Shown piece by piece: positions 33,834 through 46,598 of a stretch of DNA of 64,000 nt. The position numbers and the translations under genes were made by a program. This DNA comes from Zygnema cylindricum (lineage: Eukaryota; Streptophyta; Zygnematophyceae; Zygnematales; Zygnemataceae): assembly GCA_037447655.1 (NCBI GenBank), contig JBBHKE010001100.1:186001-250000 (forward strand). Reading direction: 5' to 3'. The notes under the pieces were generated by a model. The model worked only from the letters and a program-made list of their open reading frames with translations. It was not told the origin of the DNA and did no database searches. Positions within the stretch are counted from its first letter, which is position 1. Each line of letters opens with the position of its first letter.

Positions 33834-34561
33834 GGGTGAAGTTCCATTAGACTAATAGTGAGGTTGTTTACACAAATTTGGACCTCTCCGTACTACGCCA
33901 TACCTTTTATTTTGTTTTTATTAGGAAAACAACATTACTAGGAATCTTGCCAATATTTTTTTAAAGTCTAGGAGTTAACAATGACCGTTGGATATTTTTT
34001 TTCGCGAAGCATTCGCTTCGAAAGTTTATGTAATTGGTGATGTACCTTGCGAGGAACATCACCAATTACAGAAAAATTGAACCGCGACACGATGGATTAT
34101 GAGCATACGTGTCAAGCTGGCAACCAACGAAAATCAAAAAATTTCGCACACGATATACGCATTCAAAATCCAACATAAAATACAAACACTATGTCCTAAC
34201 GCAGTTTCGTTGCGCTATTTCTATTAGCGCCCATTCGTCACACTATTTCTGTAAACGCTCATTTGTCACGCGGAAAAACAATAACCCTAAAAAAAAGAGG
34301 TGGTATCTGACAAGGCGTCTGCAAAGAGTACAAAAGTTGTGTTGCACGATGACTTGGTAAGCACGTACATGGTAGACAAATGGAGATTTTTAGTCGGTGT
34401 GAAAATCATTGACGATTTTTAATATCAAATCTATAGTTACGTGGCGCTACTCTTTTGCTAACATGTGGATTACAAACTCTGCGCAATGGAACTTCTTTCA
34501 AAGTGTAGCATCCTGTAATGTTGGCCGTACGATTAGAGAATGTCGTAATGGAACTTCACCC
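33834..34561. mobile_element. PIF/Harbinger-like MITE, copy 2
   Basis: 728 bp with ends GGGTGAAGTTCCATTAG and TAATGGAACTTCACCC, flanked by TAA on both sides. Same orientation and interior as 2883-3630, including the central TAATTGGTGATGTACC palindrome. Confidence 0.85.
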
Positions 34562-34682
34562 TAATTGCACGCTTTTAACTTGTTACTCGAAACCTGATAC
34601 CCGTTTACGAAAAAAAAGTTTATCGAAACTCGATTTCTCGCCACGATTACCCTTACCCGCCTGTATTCGAATATGTACATAA

Positions 34683-34735
34683 CTACACCGCTCGTCGTTA
34701 TTAGCGTTAAAGATTTATTAGGGGGTGCTCCCATG
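34683..34735. repeat. Partial copy of the short TIR family
   Basis: ACACCGCTCGTCGTTATTAGCGTTAA-type end only; the opposite end was not found nearby. Confidence 0.4.
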
Positions 34736-34769
34736 TAATTGATTATTTGAAGAAGTACCGTACTATGGA

Positions 34770-34920
34770 TTTTAGTGAAGATTCTCCGTAAAATATCGGT
34801 TTTATATCGCGATAACAATGGTATCAATATATCGTTCCGATATCTCGACTATCGATAAGCCAAGCAAAGGGGCATATCGATTATCAGCAAATGGCTATCG
34901 ATGCACAACACTAAAAATCG
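34770..34920. repeat. Cluster of TATCGCGATA-type palindromes
   Basis: Several TATCG/CGATA words (ATATCGGTTTTATATCGCGATAAC and others) like those at 2190-2650. Non-coding. Confidence 0.45.
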
Positions 34921-35669
34921 TAATTTTTGAAAGGTGACGATTGCAGACGTAGGTACAACTTGTGACGGTTGAAGATGACTACGAAACTTCCACAGCTGGT
35001 GACGCTTACAAAAACAGCGTCAGTTGTAGACGTCAAGATTTTTGTGACATTGTATATGTTTAGGGTTTTGTGACTTTGTGGGCGTCATGCTCACTTGTGA
35101 CAACGTCCATGTCATTCCTTTCAAAACCTTCCGCCATGGCTTTCCGATTTTGTTTTTTCTTATTTTCTCACTCGCTTTGCCATCACAAGACACCCAAAGA
35201 TAGTCAAACTTATTTTTAAAAGCTCTTTCATTTTATACCATTGTCTTTGTATTTTGTTCCAAAAATCGTGAGATAATAGAGTGAGTGTGAGAAGGAGCGG
35301 GAGAGGCGACGACGACGTAAATTTCCTCGAAGGACCCAAGAATGAAAGTGGAGGTCCGAGACCCTTTGGATTTTCTTAAATACATGCACGTGATGGGCAA
35401 AGAAAAAAAGAACTAGTACTCTCCCTCCTACTAAATTTTTCTCACTCATATGCCGCGTGCGTGAAACGTTTTTCATTCGTTTTTTGAATGATACTTTAAC
35501 TAAAATCACCTCGCGAGGTGATTTTCAATAATAAAAAATTGATGAGTTGGATTCGCGTTCCCGCGTTTGAAAAGAGGAAAACTATTTTGTAGGGCAAAAG
35601 ATTTTCTCATTGGGGGTTGAATTTTGGGGGAAAACGACAAAAAACAAGTTGATATTTAGATACATGGGG

Positions 35670-35844
35670 ACACCCCCGTAGTGTTAATACGAAATTAGGA
35701 TTAATAATACTAATTTAGTGCAATGAGATGTGGCGCATTATAGTCCACGTCTTTAAATAATGTTGTTAACAGTATTTTGTGAAATGTGGCTATAAATAGT
35801 CGCGAGCGAATTAGTGTTATTAACATTGATAACGATGAGTGGTG
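35670..35844. repeat. Short TIR element, copy c
   Basis: ACACCCCCGTAGTGTTAATAC at one end and GATAACGATGAGTGGTGT at the other. The interior TAGTCCACGTCTTTAAATAA is shared with copy d. A perfect AAAATCACCTC/GAGGTGATTTT palindrome lies just upstream, at about 35505. Confidence 0.6.
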
Positions 35845-36201
35845 TAGTGGTACATCTCGCTTTCAGGAAAAGAGTTCATGTAACACGTTTTTTTGTGATT
35901 TTGTCTTTTTGCAATCTCTCTTGGCGAATAGTTTTCTTCCTTCCCTCTATAGTTTTTTGTCCTTATTTTGCGTGTAACTCTTAAATTAATGCTTATCTCG
36001 CAAATCTAAACTTTTCGCTACGTTTTTTGGCAATTTTTCTTTCGACTACTATACTATATTATGAATCATCCAAAATATTATGCCACGCTCCTAAACTGTT
36101 ACCCGTTACCCGATCCGCGTTTACAAAAATAAAAGTTAACCGAAACTCGATTTTGCGCTACTACCTGTACCCGCCCATACCTAAATAAGTACAGAATTAC
36201 A

Positions 36202-36386
36202 ACACTCCTGTTATTAGCGTTAAACATTTATTAGTGCTAATGAAAAATACAATTAATAATCTTATTTAATGCAGAGAGACGTGGCACGTTCTAGTCCACG
36301 TCTTTAAATAACGTTGTTAATTCTATTTTGTGATTTTTGGCTATAAATAGTAGCGACTCATTAACACTAATAACACTTAGCGGTGT
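36202..36386. repeat. Short TIR element, copy d
   Basis: ACACTCCTGTTATTAGCGTTAA at one end, TTAACACTAATAACACTTAG plus CGGTGT at the other. Flanking sequence beyond both ends (TACCCG, TCTCTCTTGACGAATA) also resembles copy c, so copies c and d may be part of a larger duplication. Confidence 0.6.
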
Positions 36387-36390
36387 AGTG

Positions 36391-36940
36391 GTACATCTCC
36401 CTTTGCAAAAAACTGTTCGTGTACCTTTTTTTTCACTATTTTGTCATTCTGCAATCTCTCTTGACGAATATTTTTTTTCCTCAACAATCAGTCCCTCAAA
36501 GTTTTTTCCTAATTTTGCGTGTTACTCTTAGATTAATGTGTAAACTTTTAGATTAATGTTTATTCTCTCGCAAATCTTATTTATTTGCAACATTTTTTGG
36601 ACAGTTTTTCTTTCGACTACGATATTATGTTATGAATTATGCAAAAAAGGTAAAGTTTTTATTATGTATGTTAAAAATAAAAAAATGTTTTCACATATAA
36701 AATCAATTGACAAAAAACACATTGTTTTGGTATAAATACTACGATTTTAAAAATAAGCATTCCGGTTTAAAAAAAAAAAAAACAATTCAAAATTTGTTAA
36801 ATACAACAAAAATTTCAAAGAAAAAAAAAACAATATAACTAATACTAACAAAATAACAATAATTAAAAACAAAAATAGAAAAAAAAAACTATGCACTAAA
36901 AAGATCTCGGTTGGATCTAATACACAAAAGATCACTAACA
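36391..36940. other. AT-rich spacer
   Basis: Long A and T runs, with no gene. It abuts the 3' end of the hAT remnant. Confidence 0.5.
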
Positions 36941-36942
36941 TT

Positions 36943-38491
36943 TTAAGCCGCTTGTGAGCTCATTTTTGTGATCGTGTTCCTGGCATCTGAAAAATTGCAT
37001 TCGGACATAGAGATAGAAGCCGGAATAGCTAGAACAGATCTAGCCACACAAGCTAGAATAGGAAATCCTCTATCTTTCGCACGTACACTTGATATTTTTT
37101 TCCACCATTCGAGTATGTTAAAGTTCAATCTTTCGTCGTTGGTTAATTTTAAAACAAAGTAGCGTTTCAATTCATCATTAACGAGCGTTTTTTTGTTTGT
37201 GGTAATAAGAACCTCGTTCTCGTCATCGCTCTCACCAAAACAATTGTGGAAACCGTTCATATTTTGGGATGTTTTTCGTTTTTTTGTTATACGTTGAGGA
37301 CTATTGAAATCAACATCATCACCGAGGTCGTTTGCAATTTCTCGAAGTTTGTCCCTCGCCCTTTCATTTTCGGTTTTCGATACCCCAATTATTTCAAGCC
37401 TATGTTTTTGTCGAGGATCTAAAAGAGCCGCGACAATACGACATTCGTGAAGGCCCCACTTCGGTAGTGTAAATTTCATAAAAAGTTCTTTCAATTTTTG
37501 TAAGTTAGGGGAATCGGCGGGGCATTGTTTTTCACCGTTATTGTAAGATGTTTTTCTTATCTTATAGTGGTTATAGAGAGACGACCGTTTAAACACAACC
37601 AAATGTAAAGTTGGTTCTTTGAATTTGTCCAACTTTAGGGTCGCTTCTTGAAACCTTTCCAAAAATCGTATAAGTTCGGTAAGATGAGTCTTCTCAATAC
37701 AAGGAAAAAGTATCAATTTATTTTTTGCTTGAGCGATTGATCCAATCCCACTGAATCCATAATAAATACTATTAAGCATTCGGAGCAAAGAATTCCATCG
37801 TGTTACGTTTTCTTGATTTAAAGTGTTTTTAAGAAGATTTTGTAAATTACTCTATTTGAAAAACGTGACCAATGATTTACAAGAGTTAATTATATCAAAC
37901 AATTCAGGAACTTCCACATCGTCTTTGTATTGTTTGGAAGTTGCGCTCTTGTTCAAAATATTTGTCACAATTGTAACAAATTTTTGGTCCACGCAAGGTT
38001 TCCCAGGAAACATACTCGGTAGACCTTCAACCGCACACATGTTAGAGCCACTGTCGGTCACAACAACGCAACGATTTTCCAAAAAATCAAAACTGTACAT
38101 TTCAAAGGTTGTGAAACAAATTTTGAAAGCCGTTAAAAAATTTTTTGCGGTATGTTTTTCCTCCAGAAAAATGATCAACTTAAAACATGCGTGCATAAAG
38201 TTTAAATTCTTTGTCGATAAAGTGAGCGGTTACTAACGTGAATGAGGATCTTTTTATTGTCTCTGTCTAGAGATCGGTCGCGACAAATATTTTGCTATCA
38301 ATATTTTCTCTAAATTTTAGGATGATCAAAATACGAATATCTTTGGCAAAAGGTATAAAGAGATTTTTTGCGCTATTTACGGACGGGAGTAGTTGGTCGA
38401 TGTCAACACTTTTGTAGGAAGAAACTCCAATAACAAACAATGTTCGACAAAATGCTTGAAAACCTGGGAAAAAAAAAAAAATATCATACAA
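36943..38491 (-). pseudogene. hAT-family transposase remnant
   Basis: Three collinear minus-strand pieces. The C-terminal 281-residue piece has VTRWNSLLRML upstream and the dimerisation motif: EWWKKIS, then FPILACVARSVLAIPASIS and an SECNFSDA end, typical of hAT (Ac/hobo) transposases. The middle piece (37852-38196) has VVVTDSGSNM, containing a catalytic-type Asp. It joins the C-terminal piece in the same frame through a single TAG (37852-37854). The N-terminal piece (38267-38491) follows a T-rich tract with CAG, like an intron acceptor. No BED zinc finger or start was found. I see no terminal repeats. Damaged but fairly young. Confidence 0.8.
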
Positions 38492-38749
38492 TTACTAACC
38501 ATGATCAATAAAGAAGATTTCTACCAAAAAGATTTTTTTTTAAATGGATAGACAAATAAAACACAACATAATGACAAACAAATAGTAAAAAATAATGCGC
38601 TCGAATATAAATTATTGATAAGAAAATAGCAACGAAGCTTAAATATATAAACTTATAAACCCTAATGACATATATATTAAAGCCATCCTAAATAGAATTC
38701 AAAATAAATCTTACTTGAACCGTTGACTATCGAAAATGGCCGAAGGCCT
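38492..38749. other. AT-rich spacer, nothing recognised
   Basis: No open frame or repeat identified between the hAT remnant and the truncated LTR. Confidence 0.4.
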
Positions 38750-39763
38750 TGAAATTCTATGGGTTCCATTCCTCCACAGAATTCGCAGATCCAAAGAAGC
38801 TTATCTAGATAGTGCTGACTCCAAGTTGATATAAACCCAAATGACTGACACCTTGACAGTCGAAACCCCAATACAGCTTCACCCCTGTGAAAGAAGACTT
38901 TCTATGAGCTCAGTTCCCCCACAGAATGCAAAGTTATAATATGAGTATTTCGACACATTCCCCCACTTTGACTTTCCCTTAGAAATACCGCCACCCTGGC
39001 AAGCAAAGACTCTGAGCAACTACACCCTTGTGTAGCCTGGACTCCGTTGAGTCCGCAGCAAAAAGAATCACTGAAAATGGTCAACTAAATGAGTTGATAT
39101 TAAATGGCAAAGTTTGCCGATTTATAAAGATGCTCTCTAACGAGAGGCGCTACCAAAATAGTCCTAAAACCCCTCACTAAGCCTCCTAGTACTGAGGTAC
39201 GGAACAATCGTATGAGTGTACCGCATAGGAAAGTACAGGTACCGGAGTACTTTCTGTACGGTCCATGTACCAGATCGCCATAATGTGACATTTGTCACAT
39301 TCGGAATTGTCATCTCGCGTTCCGGAGATCCCGTAATCCTCTTAGTTCTTGCCCTGTGTCACCCAGAGTGGCGGTGCACGATAAACGCCAAGTCGCCCAC
39401 ACCAGAATCTCGGCTCGCACCACGACCGTTAGATGAAGAACGCCATTTAATATTGGTCGTCTAAATAAAATGTTGTTTCTTTAATTCCGTGCGGTCGGGA
39501 ATTCATGCGGTCTAATCCATTTCCGTGTACAGTCAGTCCAGTAATCAGTTAAATGAAACATATTGCGTAGTTCGTGTTTATATAGCTATCGTACCCTACA
39601 TACTTTAGCAATGATCTTAGACTATAGGACGAAGCTATCGGCTATCGAATTCTTGACGGACAACAGGTACCAGAATCAAATCGTGGGTCTGTCAAGTCTC
39701 TTTTGGTAAACCTACCAAAATTTATAGCCTGTCTCTCTCTTTGGGCAGCATGCGCAGCCATGG
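38750..39763 (-). repeat. Truncated LTR of the element E family
   Basis: Starts TGAAATTCTATGGG and parallels the element E 5' LTR up to GGGCAGCATGCGCAGCCATGG, then stops about 150 bp short of the LTR end and abuts the 3' LTR of element E. It keeps the ATG GAA CCC ATA GAA TTT CA end (minus strand, ATG at 38769). Confidence 0.75.
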
Positions 39764-42196
39764 TTAAATTCTATGGGCTCCATTGCCCACAGAATTTGCA
39801 GATCCTAAAGAAGTTAATCTAGATAGTGCCAACTCCAAGTTGATATAAACCCAAATGAATGATCCCTTGACAATCAAAACCCCTATACACCTTCACCCCA
39901 GTGAAGAGAAGACCTTTTGTGTGCTCAGTTCCACCACAGAATGCAAAGCTTGAATATGTGTTTTGGACAATATTCCGCACTTTGACTTTCCCACTAAATA
40001 AGTGCCACCCTGGCACGCAAAGACTCTGACCGACTACACTCCTGTGTAGCTTAGACTCCCCTGAGTTCGCAGCAAAAAGAATCACTGAATTTGCTCACCC
40101 GAGCATTTTGTTATGGCTGGTCAAAGATGACCTTTATAGTTACAAGCTCTCTTAGAGAGAGGTACCTAAATATCACTAAGTCTTGGTCTGTCTACTCACG
40201 ACTACATACTACTAAACCCTAGTCCAATAGGAACACTATATAGTACAAGAAGGTACAATAGGAGATGTACTTATTGTACGGCCATTGTACGACATGGTCT
40301 TCAAGGTGACACCTGTGAAATTGGGAGCCATGGTTCCTCTTCCCATCTTCTTTGGTATCAAATAATGTGGCGCCACGTGGCACCGCGTGACGCTATCTCC
40401 AAATGTCGCCAAGAGCTCACTTCGCGTGGCGGCTACAATGGCAGCCGTCCGATCAAAACATATTTTACACGGTTTAGATTCGCGTACATGCATGAATTGC
40501 TCCTTTTCGTTAGTCTGCCATTAATTAGCTGTTGCGTTAACGTTTAGATATCTTTGAAACTCGTAACGTGTATCGTTTCGTCAACGCCTTAGGATAAGGC
40601 ATACCTCTGCAAATAAAATCACAAACCTGTAGAAATTAATGGTTTTAAGTATTTTCTAGGTCTGAATAGAAAGAAAGAAGCCGAGGCAGTCTACCTCTAA
40701 CTTCTCTCTCCAACTCTCAAACTTGTCGCAGTCACTGAGAAATTGGAGAGGAAGCTAGAGCCATGGCTACCTAGGCTATCCTGAGGTTTACGGGAAATTT
40801 ATATTAGTTCGGGTTTATTTATTTAAAAGGTATGTGCCGGCGGCAGGAATTGATCCTTGTACCTACCGGCCGGCAGACAGGAAATAGCCGGTAGCCTTAG
40901 CCGTTAAGTCTAGGAGTCATGATACGTAGTATATAGTTTGATAGTTATTTAAATATGTATACGTACGATTATTCATTTAACTATAATAGATTACGGGATA
41001 CATAGATCCGGTAATATATAAAGTACGGATTACGGTACGGACTATAAATCAATACCGCGCATTTGTTTCGTAAATGAAACAAATACCGCACATGTATTTA
41101 TTACGGCTAAGATTAAATTAGATTCTAATCGGACGGCCGCAATTAGCGCCGAGATCGCGGAGGAAGTTTTCGGCGGTTTGTGGCCATCGCCACATCGGAT
41201 GACGCGTGGCGAAATTTCGTTGGATCGTGGAATCCCCGGAGATTATGACATCGAATCCGGATATGACATGTGTCGACATTTAGGCCTTGTCGTACAATGT
41301 CCGTACCTAAAGTACACCGGCAGCTGTACTTTTGCGTACGGAACTCAATTCTGATTGGTTCCGTACATCAGTAGATAGAGTCTGTGAGAGAGATAGGACT
41401 TAGAAAAATTAGGAGATAGGACCCTCTCTCCCAGAGAGCTTCTGTACAAAAGGTCAACTTTGACCCTCCATAACTTACTGCTCAGGGGAGCAAATTCAGA
41501 GATTCTTTTTGCTATCGACTCAGGGGAGTCTTGTCTTCACAGGGGTGAAGGTGGTCAGAGTTTTTGTCTGCCAGGGTGGCAGTTATTTTTGCTTAAACAC
41601 AAAGGGGTCAAGATTATCCTAGAGGCTTCTTGGAAGCTGTCCACTCTGAGGACTTATGGAGGTCTCAGAGTTTCAAAACCATGGTTCAAATCTGGTGTAG
41701 GGCAGGTTTTGGTTATTTGTTAGTTAGTTAGAATTCTCTTCTTGTACATTTATAAATACCTATTGTACCTTACGTATGCCATCGTTGACTCTTAAGCTAT
41801 AGGCTAAAGCTAACGTCTAATATAGGATGAATGTACCAGGATCAAATCCTGGATCAGGTATACGAATTTTGGTACAAACTACGAATTAGCCTATCATCTT
41901 TAGACAGCCATGGCTCTAGCTCTCTCACTGGTCTTCAGTGACTACAACAAGTATGGGGACCGGAGAGAGTTGAGCGAGAAGCAGGTTGCCTTTGCTGACT
42001 TACTCTATTTAATTTTCCAATACAGATCTAGAAAATACATAAATTTCAACACATGGCTCTTGCTTCCTCTCAAACCTTCAATGCCTGAGATAAGTGTGGG
42101 GGTTTGGAGAGTGGAGCGAGAGGCAAGTTGCCTTTGCTGACTTCCTCTTCTTAATTTTTCCTTTATTCAAACCTAGAAAATACATACATTTCAACA
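39764..42196 (-). repeat. 3' LTR of element E, interrupted
   Basis: LTR sequence on both sides of a solo LTR. Its U3 end contains a tandem duplication (41908-42050 and 42051-42196, each CATGGCTCT...TTTCAACA), which makes it longer than the 5' LTR. Confidence 0.75.
40628..41675 (+). repeat. Solo LTR of the element A family
   Basis: 1048 bp, TGTAGAAATTAATGG...GTTTCA, flanked by the exact duplication AAACC (40623-40627, 41676-41680). No interior. Like LTR A it ends with an ATG (41656) followed by six codons and CA. Confidence 0.9.
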
Positions 42197-42209
42197 CTCC
42201 ACTTATTTT

Positions 42210-42966
42210 CTAGTCTACTTTCATTTCAACTCCTACCAAATACATTTTTTTTTTCTTTTTTCTTTTCTTCTCATAAATCTTTAAGTAAATATCATCATAT
42301 TCAAAAAGGTCTGTTAGATGAGCTGAAATAAACATTGTATCTCGTTGATCACACATTTTATTTAGCATCCCACTTTTCATAAATCCGAACAAAGATTTTA
42401 TCCACCTCATCTCTTTTCTTTCCACATAAAATCCAATTTCCCTCTTCCAATTCAAATAGCCAGCCCCATCTCCAATTTGCAACACAAACCTAGATGCTAA
42501 CCCTTTTACAGTCACACCTTAATAGATGGCATCACTCCCATTAGTGATGTCAAAACCATTACCCCCCAAATTTATCCTTAAATCAAGTTTCCCCACTAAG
42601 TTCCTCATAAGATCTACGTCTTCTGTAGTCATATTTTTATCCATGATGCTCACCCTATTTTCTGAACTTTCCTCACTCTCTCCCATGGAATTCTTTCCAC
42701 TATTACTTTCTAATTTTATTCCCAATAAATATTTCTCCTTCCCTAAACCTTTCATTAAATATTCCTCTTTTCCCCTATCCTTTAAAACCCCCTCTAGATT
42801 TACTTCTCCCTTTTCCTCGGAATTCGCTGAAGTCTTTTTTTCTGACCTGTTTTCTGTTTCCAAAATATCTATAGAATTGTCCTTATTATTTATATTTTTC
42901 CCTTTTTCAATTATGGATTCTGTATATGACTTTCTCATTTCTAAGTCATACTTTGTACATTTCTAG
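42210..42966 (-). pseudogene. Decayed RNase H relic of element E
   Basis: Two minus-strand frames. The upstream one (42519-42938, Glu/Lys-rich) ends LRINLGGNGFDITNGSDAIY. The next (42210-42515) has KGLASRFVLQIGDGA, WIKSL, CDQRD and FISA. These align in order with the RNase H of elements A-C (LHFGGENTDITTWSDSSYGD, SRYVLYVGD, WVKSL, CDNQAA, LISA). The Glu/Lys-rich part has no match I recognise. Confidence 0.65.
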
Positions 42967-43099
42967 ATATCCTCATCATGTCTAACTCCCTGAAGTACCT
43001 CCCTTCCTTTTACTTCCCTTATGCCTCCAAAAGCTCATTGTTGCTTTCGTGGAATTTTTGTGTGCTTTTCTCTCTTCCCCATACTACCAATGTGAAGAA

Positions 43100-44190
43100 G
43101 CTTCAAAATTTATTCATCCTCTTTCTCCTCTTCCTGTTTTTCCAAACTTCTAATTTCTTCCAAACAAGAACACTCCTCCATATAGTGACCCGGTTCCCTA
43201 CAAAAGAAGCAATCCCCCTTTTATAAAACTCCCCTTTCTTTTCCTCTCGCTCTCTTTCCACCGAAGTTCCGATAAGGTTTACCTTTGTCTCTTTTCCTCT
43301 CATCACGCTTCCACTCGTCTCCGCTATTCCTCTCATCACGCTTTCGCTCGTCACCGCTGTTCCTCTCATCACGCTTCCGTTAGTCAGCACCAGCTGTTAG
43401 TGCATTCACCCTATCACTTCCCCTACAAAGCTCCAAAGTGCTTTCCCTCACAAGAATTATTCCCATGGTAATGCTCCAAGTCCATGAGGAGCCATGCATT
43501 TCCTGCACACGGTAAATCATGTCTTTGTACTCATCTCGAGTTTCATGATTAGTGTGTTAATATTTCTCTCCTGAGATTCTACATATCCCGCACTAGCAAG
43601 CTCAACATATAACGCAGCAATATCATTGCAAAATTCTATCATGCTACCGCCTTTATAAATATAGGCCTTTATTTTTTGTTTTACTAACTGCTGCCTTTGT
43701 ATAGTCTCACTCTTATAAATCCGTTTTAGTGTTTCCCAGATTTTTGAAGACTTGGTTAAATTTAAAAGAGTGATAGTTATGCACTTAGACACATTTCTAA
43801 GTATGAGATGTTTAACTATTGTGTTTTTGTATTCCCATTTTTTTTTGACATTTTCTCCAATTTTTTGTTTAGTTATAACCCCTACAAGTGGAACCGTAGC
43901 TGAGAGCCTAGCTACCCTCACGATAGGTGTTCCTTTTCCCTTCTCCCCTTTTCCCCCTTCCATGGCAATGATTTTCCCTTCACCTCTTGTTACATCTGAA
44001 ATCTGGTTGGTTTTCTAGGAAGCCCCAGATGAATCTCCGTAGTGAGTTCCACCAAAGCCCGGTGGTGGACACCTCACTTGTCTTGAAGCAATTTCGCAAA
44101 GGTGCTTTCAAAAAGCAATCCCTCCATCGTAAACTCTCAATAAATGAAGTCTGTTTCATCAAACATAGGCACCCTAGATGGTGGGCTCAT
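43100..44190 (-). pseudogene. gag of element E
   Basis: Starts from the LTR ATG (44214) or the PBS ATG (44190), reading MSPPSRVPMFDE, but soon meets a stop. The central part (43517-43963) has a copia Gag-like WETLKRIYKSETIQRQQL and KAYIYKGGSMIEFCND. A zinc knuckle CFFCREPGHYMEEC lies at about 43160-43205 in another frame, followed by a Glu/Lys-rich stretch. Frameshifted. Confidence 0.75.
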
Positions 44191-44194
44191 AGCC
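44182..44194 (-). promoter_or_regulatory. Mutated primer binding site of element E
   Basis: GGCTATGAGCCCA: two changes from GGTTATGGGCCCA. It is directly adjacent to the LTR end and still contains the in-frame ATG. Confidence 0.75.
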
Positions 44195-45360
44195 TGAAAT
44201 TCTATAGGTTCCATTCCCCAACACAATTCTGGGATCCTAAGAAGCTTATCTAGATAGTGCCGACTCCAAGTTGATATAACCCAAATGACTGACACCCTGA
44301 TAATCACAACCCCAATAGAGCTTCACCAATGTGAAAGAAGACTTTCTATGAGCTCAGTTTCCCCACAGAATACAAAGTTAGAATATGAGTATTTAGAGAT
44401 ATTCTCCCACTTTGACTTTCCCTTAGAAATACCGCCACCGTGACAGGCAAAGACTCTGACCGACTATACCTCTTTGTAGCCTGGACTACCCTGAGTCCGC
44501 AGCTAAAAAATCACTGAAAATGGTCAACTAAATGAGTTGATATTAAATGGCAAAATCTACCAATTTATATAGAATGCTCTCTAGGAGAGAGGCGGCAACC
44601 TACCAAAATATTCTAAGTCCTAAAACCCCTCTCTAAGCCCCCTAGTATTGAGGTACGGGCCAATAATAAGACTATACCGTACAAGAAAGTACAAGTACCA
44701 GAGTACTTTCTATACGGTCCATGTACGACATCGCCATTATGTGACATATGTCTCATCCAGAATTGTCATCTCGCATTCCGGAGATCTCGCAATCCTCCCA
44801 GATTTTGCCACGTGTCACCTGGAGTGGCGGTGCCCGAAAAACGCCAAGTCGCCCACTCCGGAATCCTGGCTCGCACCACAGCCGTTCGATAAAGACCGAC
44901 ATTTAATATTGGCCGTCTAAATAATATATCGTTTCGTTAATTTCGTGCGGTCCGGAATTCGTGTGGTCTAATCCATTTCGATGTACAGTTCGTCGCGTAA
45001 TCAATTAAATAAAACATATTATGTGGTTCGTGTTTATATGACTATCATACCCTATATACTCAAGCTGTGATCCTAGACTATAGGATGAAGCTAGTGGCTA
45101 TCAAATTGTTGACAGACAGGTGGTACTTGGAAAAATTCCTGGGTCTGTCAAGTCCCTTTTAGTAAACCTACCAAAACTACAGCCTGTCTCTCTCTCTCTG
45201 GGCAGCATAGGCAGTCATGGCTCTAGCTTCCTCTCAAACCTTTAGTGAGTGGGACACGGGTGGGGGTTTGGACTGTGTAGCGAGAGGTAGGTTGCCTTTG
45301 CTGACTTCCTCTTATTAATTTTTCCTTTATTATGACCTAGAAAATGCATACATTTCAACA
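44195..45360 (-). repeat. 5' LTR of element E
   Basis: 1166 bp; TGTTGAAATGTATG at the minus-strand start (45360), ATTTCA at the end (44195). It contains the ATG GAA CCT ATA GAA TTT CA end. Confidence 0.85.
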
Positions 45361-45841
45361 CTCGCTACACATCAACGCCACCATTTTCGCAAAAAAAATC
45401 GGTCACTTGTTTTCGCCTCCGCTTTTGAAAGAAACTTACGAAAAAGTCCTCCTGAATTATCCGTGTCGTCTAAAGGTGAATATGTGTGATTGTTAATTGT
45501 CGAAGCACCGTTTGTTTACTTGTATTAATAACCTATGAAACATGTGTTACAAGCCACAAAACCTCCACCCTTTACCATGTACTTGTTTGATGGTTTAGCT
45601 GCATAGACATGCTGATTTTTTTTCCAACAACTTGAAGTGGCCCTGCTTTCTTTCACTAGGTAATACTGAGCAGTTTCACCATTTTTTTTATTTTTGAAGT
45701 TCGTTTGGATTTTAGTTTTAACGGAAGCGAGGATATTTTTCTCCATTTTGGTGTATGACTAGGTTTTGTTTGAATTGTGGTCGAGTTTCTCTAACTTAAA
45801 TAGCAATTTTATTTATCGATTTACTGTTTGAAACATGTGAG
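45361..45841. other. Spacer, no gene recognised
   Basis: Unique-looking sequence between element E and MITE copy 3; short frames only. Confidence 0.4.
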
Positions 45842-45844
45842 TAA

Positions 45845-46598
45845 GGGTGTCGTTCCATCAGTCTTTTCCGTGATCGTACTACCAATCTACGGGTCGGGTT
45901 AATTGAGTCAAAGTTCCATCTCGTCGAGCCTTTAAACCACGTGTTCTAAATTGAGTGGCACCACGTAAGCCAGATCCGATATTGAATATTCTTCAATTTT
46001 TTCACACCGAAAAATATAACTTCAAATCTCCACTTGCGTACCAAGTACCTGTGTGCTATATATCTGCATATCAAGTCATAATACGACATAACTTTTGTAC
46101 TTTTTTCAAACGCCAGTCTTCTACGCCAGCTCATTTTTAAGGGTCCTGTTTTCGAACATGATAAAAATCCTTTGCCAAAAATAGTGTGACGAAAGAGCGT
46201 TGCCAAATATAGCGCAAAGAAAGACCATTTCGAGATTATTTTTTTTGTTTTTAGTTGCATTTTGAAAGGTATATACTATGTGCAAATCTTGTGATTTTTC
46301 GTTGGTTGTACATTGTGACACGTAGCTTAATCGCCTAACGTGTCGCGATTCATTTTTTTATGTAGCTGTAATCCCACCTCATACAATAACGTAGTTAGCT
46401 ACAAAAAAAAATGAAGCGAACGCCTCGCGAATGAATATCTGACGGTCAATGTTTCCTCCCAGACATTTCGATAGAGTATTGGTAAGATTATCTGTATTGT
46501 TGTTTTGCGTATAAAAACAAAATAAATAGTACGGATTGGTACGGATGGGCGCGAATTTCTTTAAACTACCCCACTTTTCGACTGACGCAACTTGACCC
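45845..46598. mobile_element. PIF/Harbinger-like MITE, copy 3, inverted and diverged
   Basis: 754 bp, ends GGGTGTCGTTCCATCAGTC and GACTGACGCAACTTGACCC, flanked by TAA (45842-45844, 46599-46601). The interior is the complement of copies 1 and 2 (for example TCACACCGAAAAATATAAC), with more substitutions. Confidence 0.75.

Larger units (their letters stand above)
39764..45360 (-). mobile_element. Element E: gutted copia-like element
   Basis: Minus-strand element with 3' LTR 39764-42196 (containing a solo LTR), interior 42197-44194 and 5' LTR 44195-45360 (1166 bp). It has a mutated PBS (GGCTATGAGCCCA), a purine tract AAATAAGTGGAG before the 3' LTR, a broken gag and a decayed RNase H relic. Integrase and RT are gone. 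No target duplication: left and right flanks differ. Confidence 0.8.
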
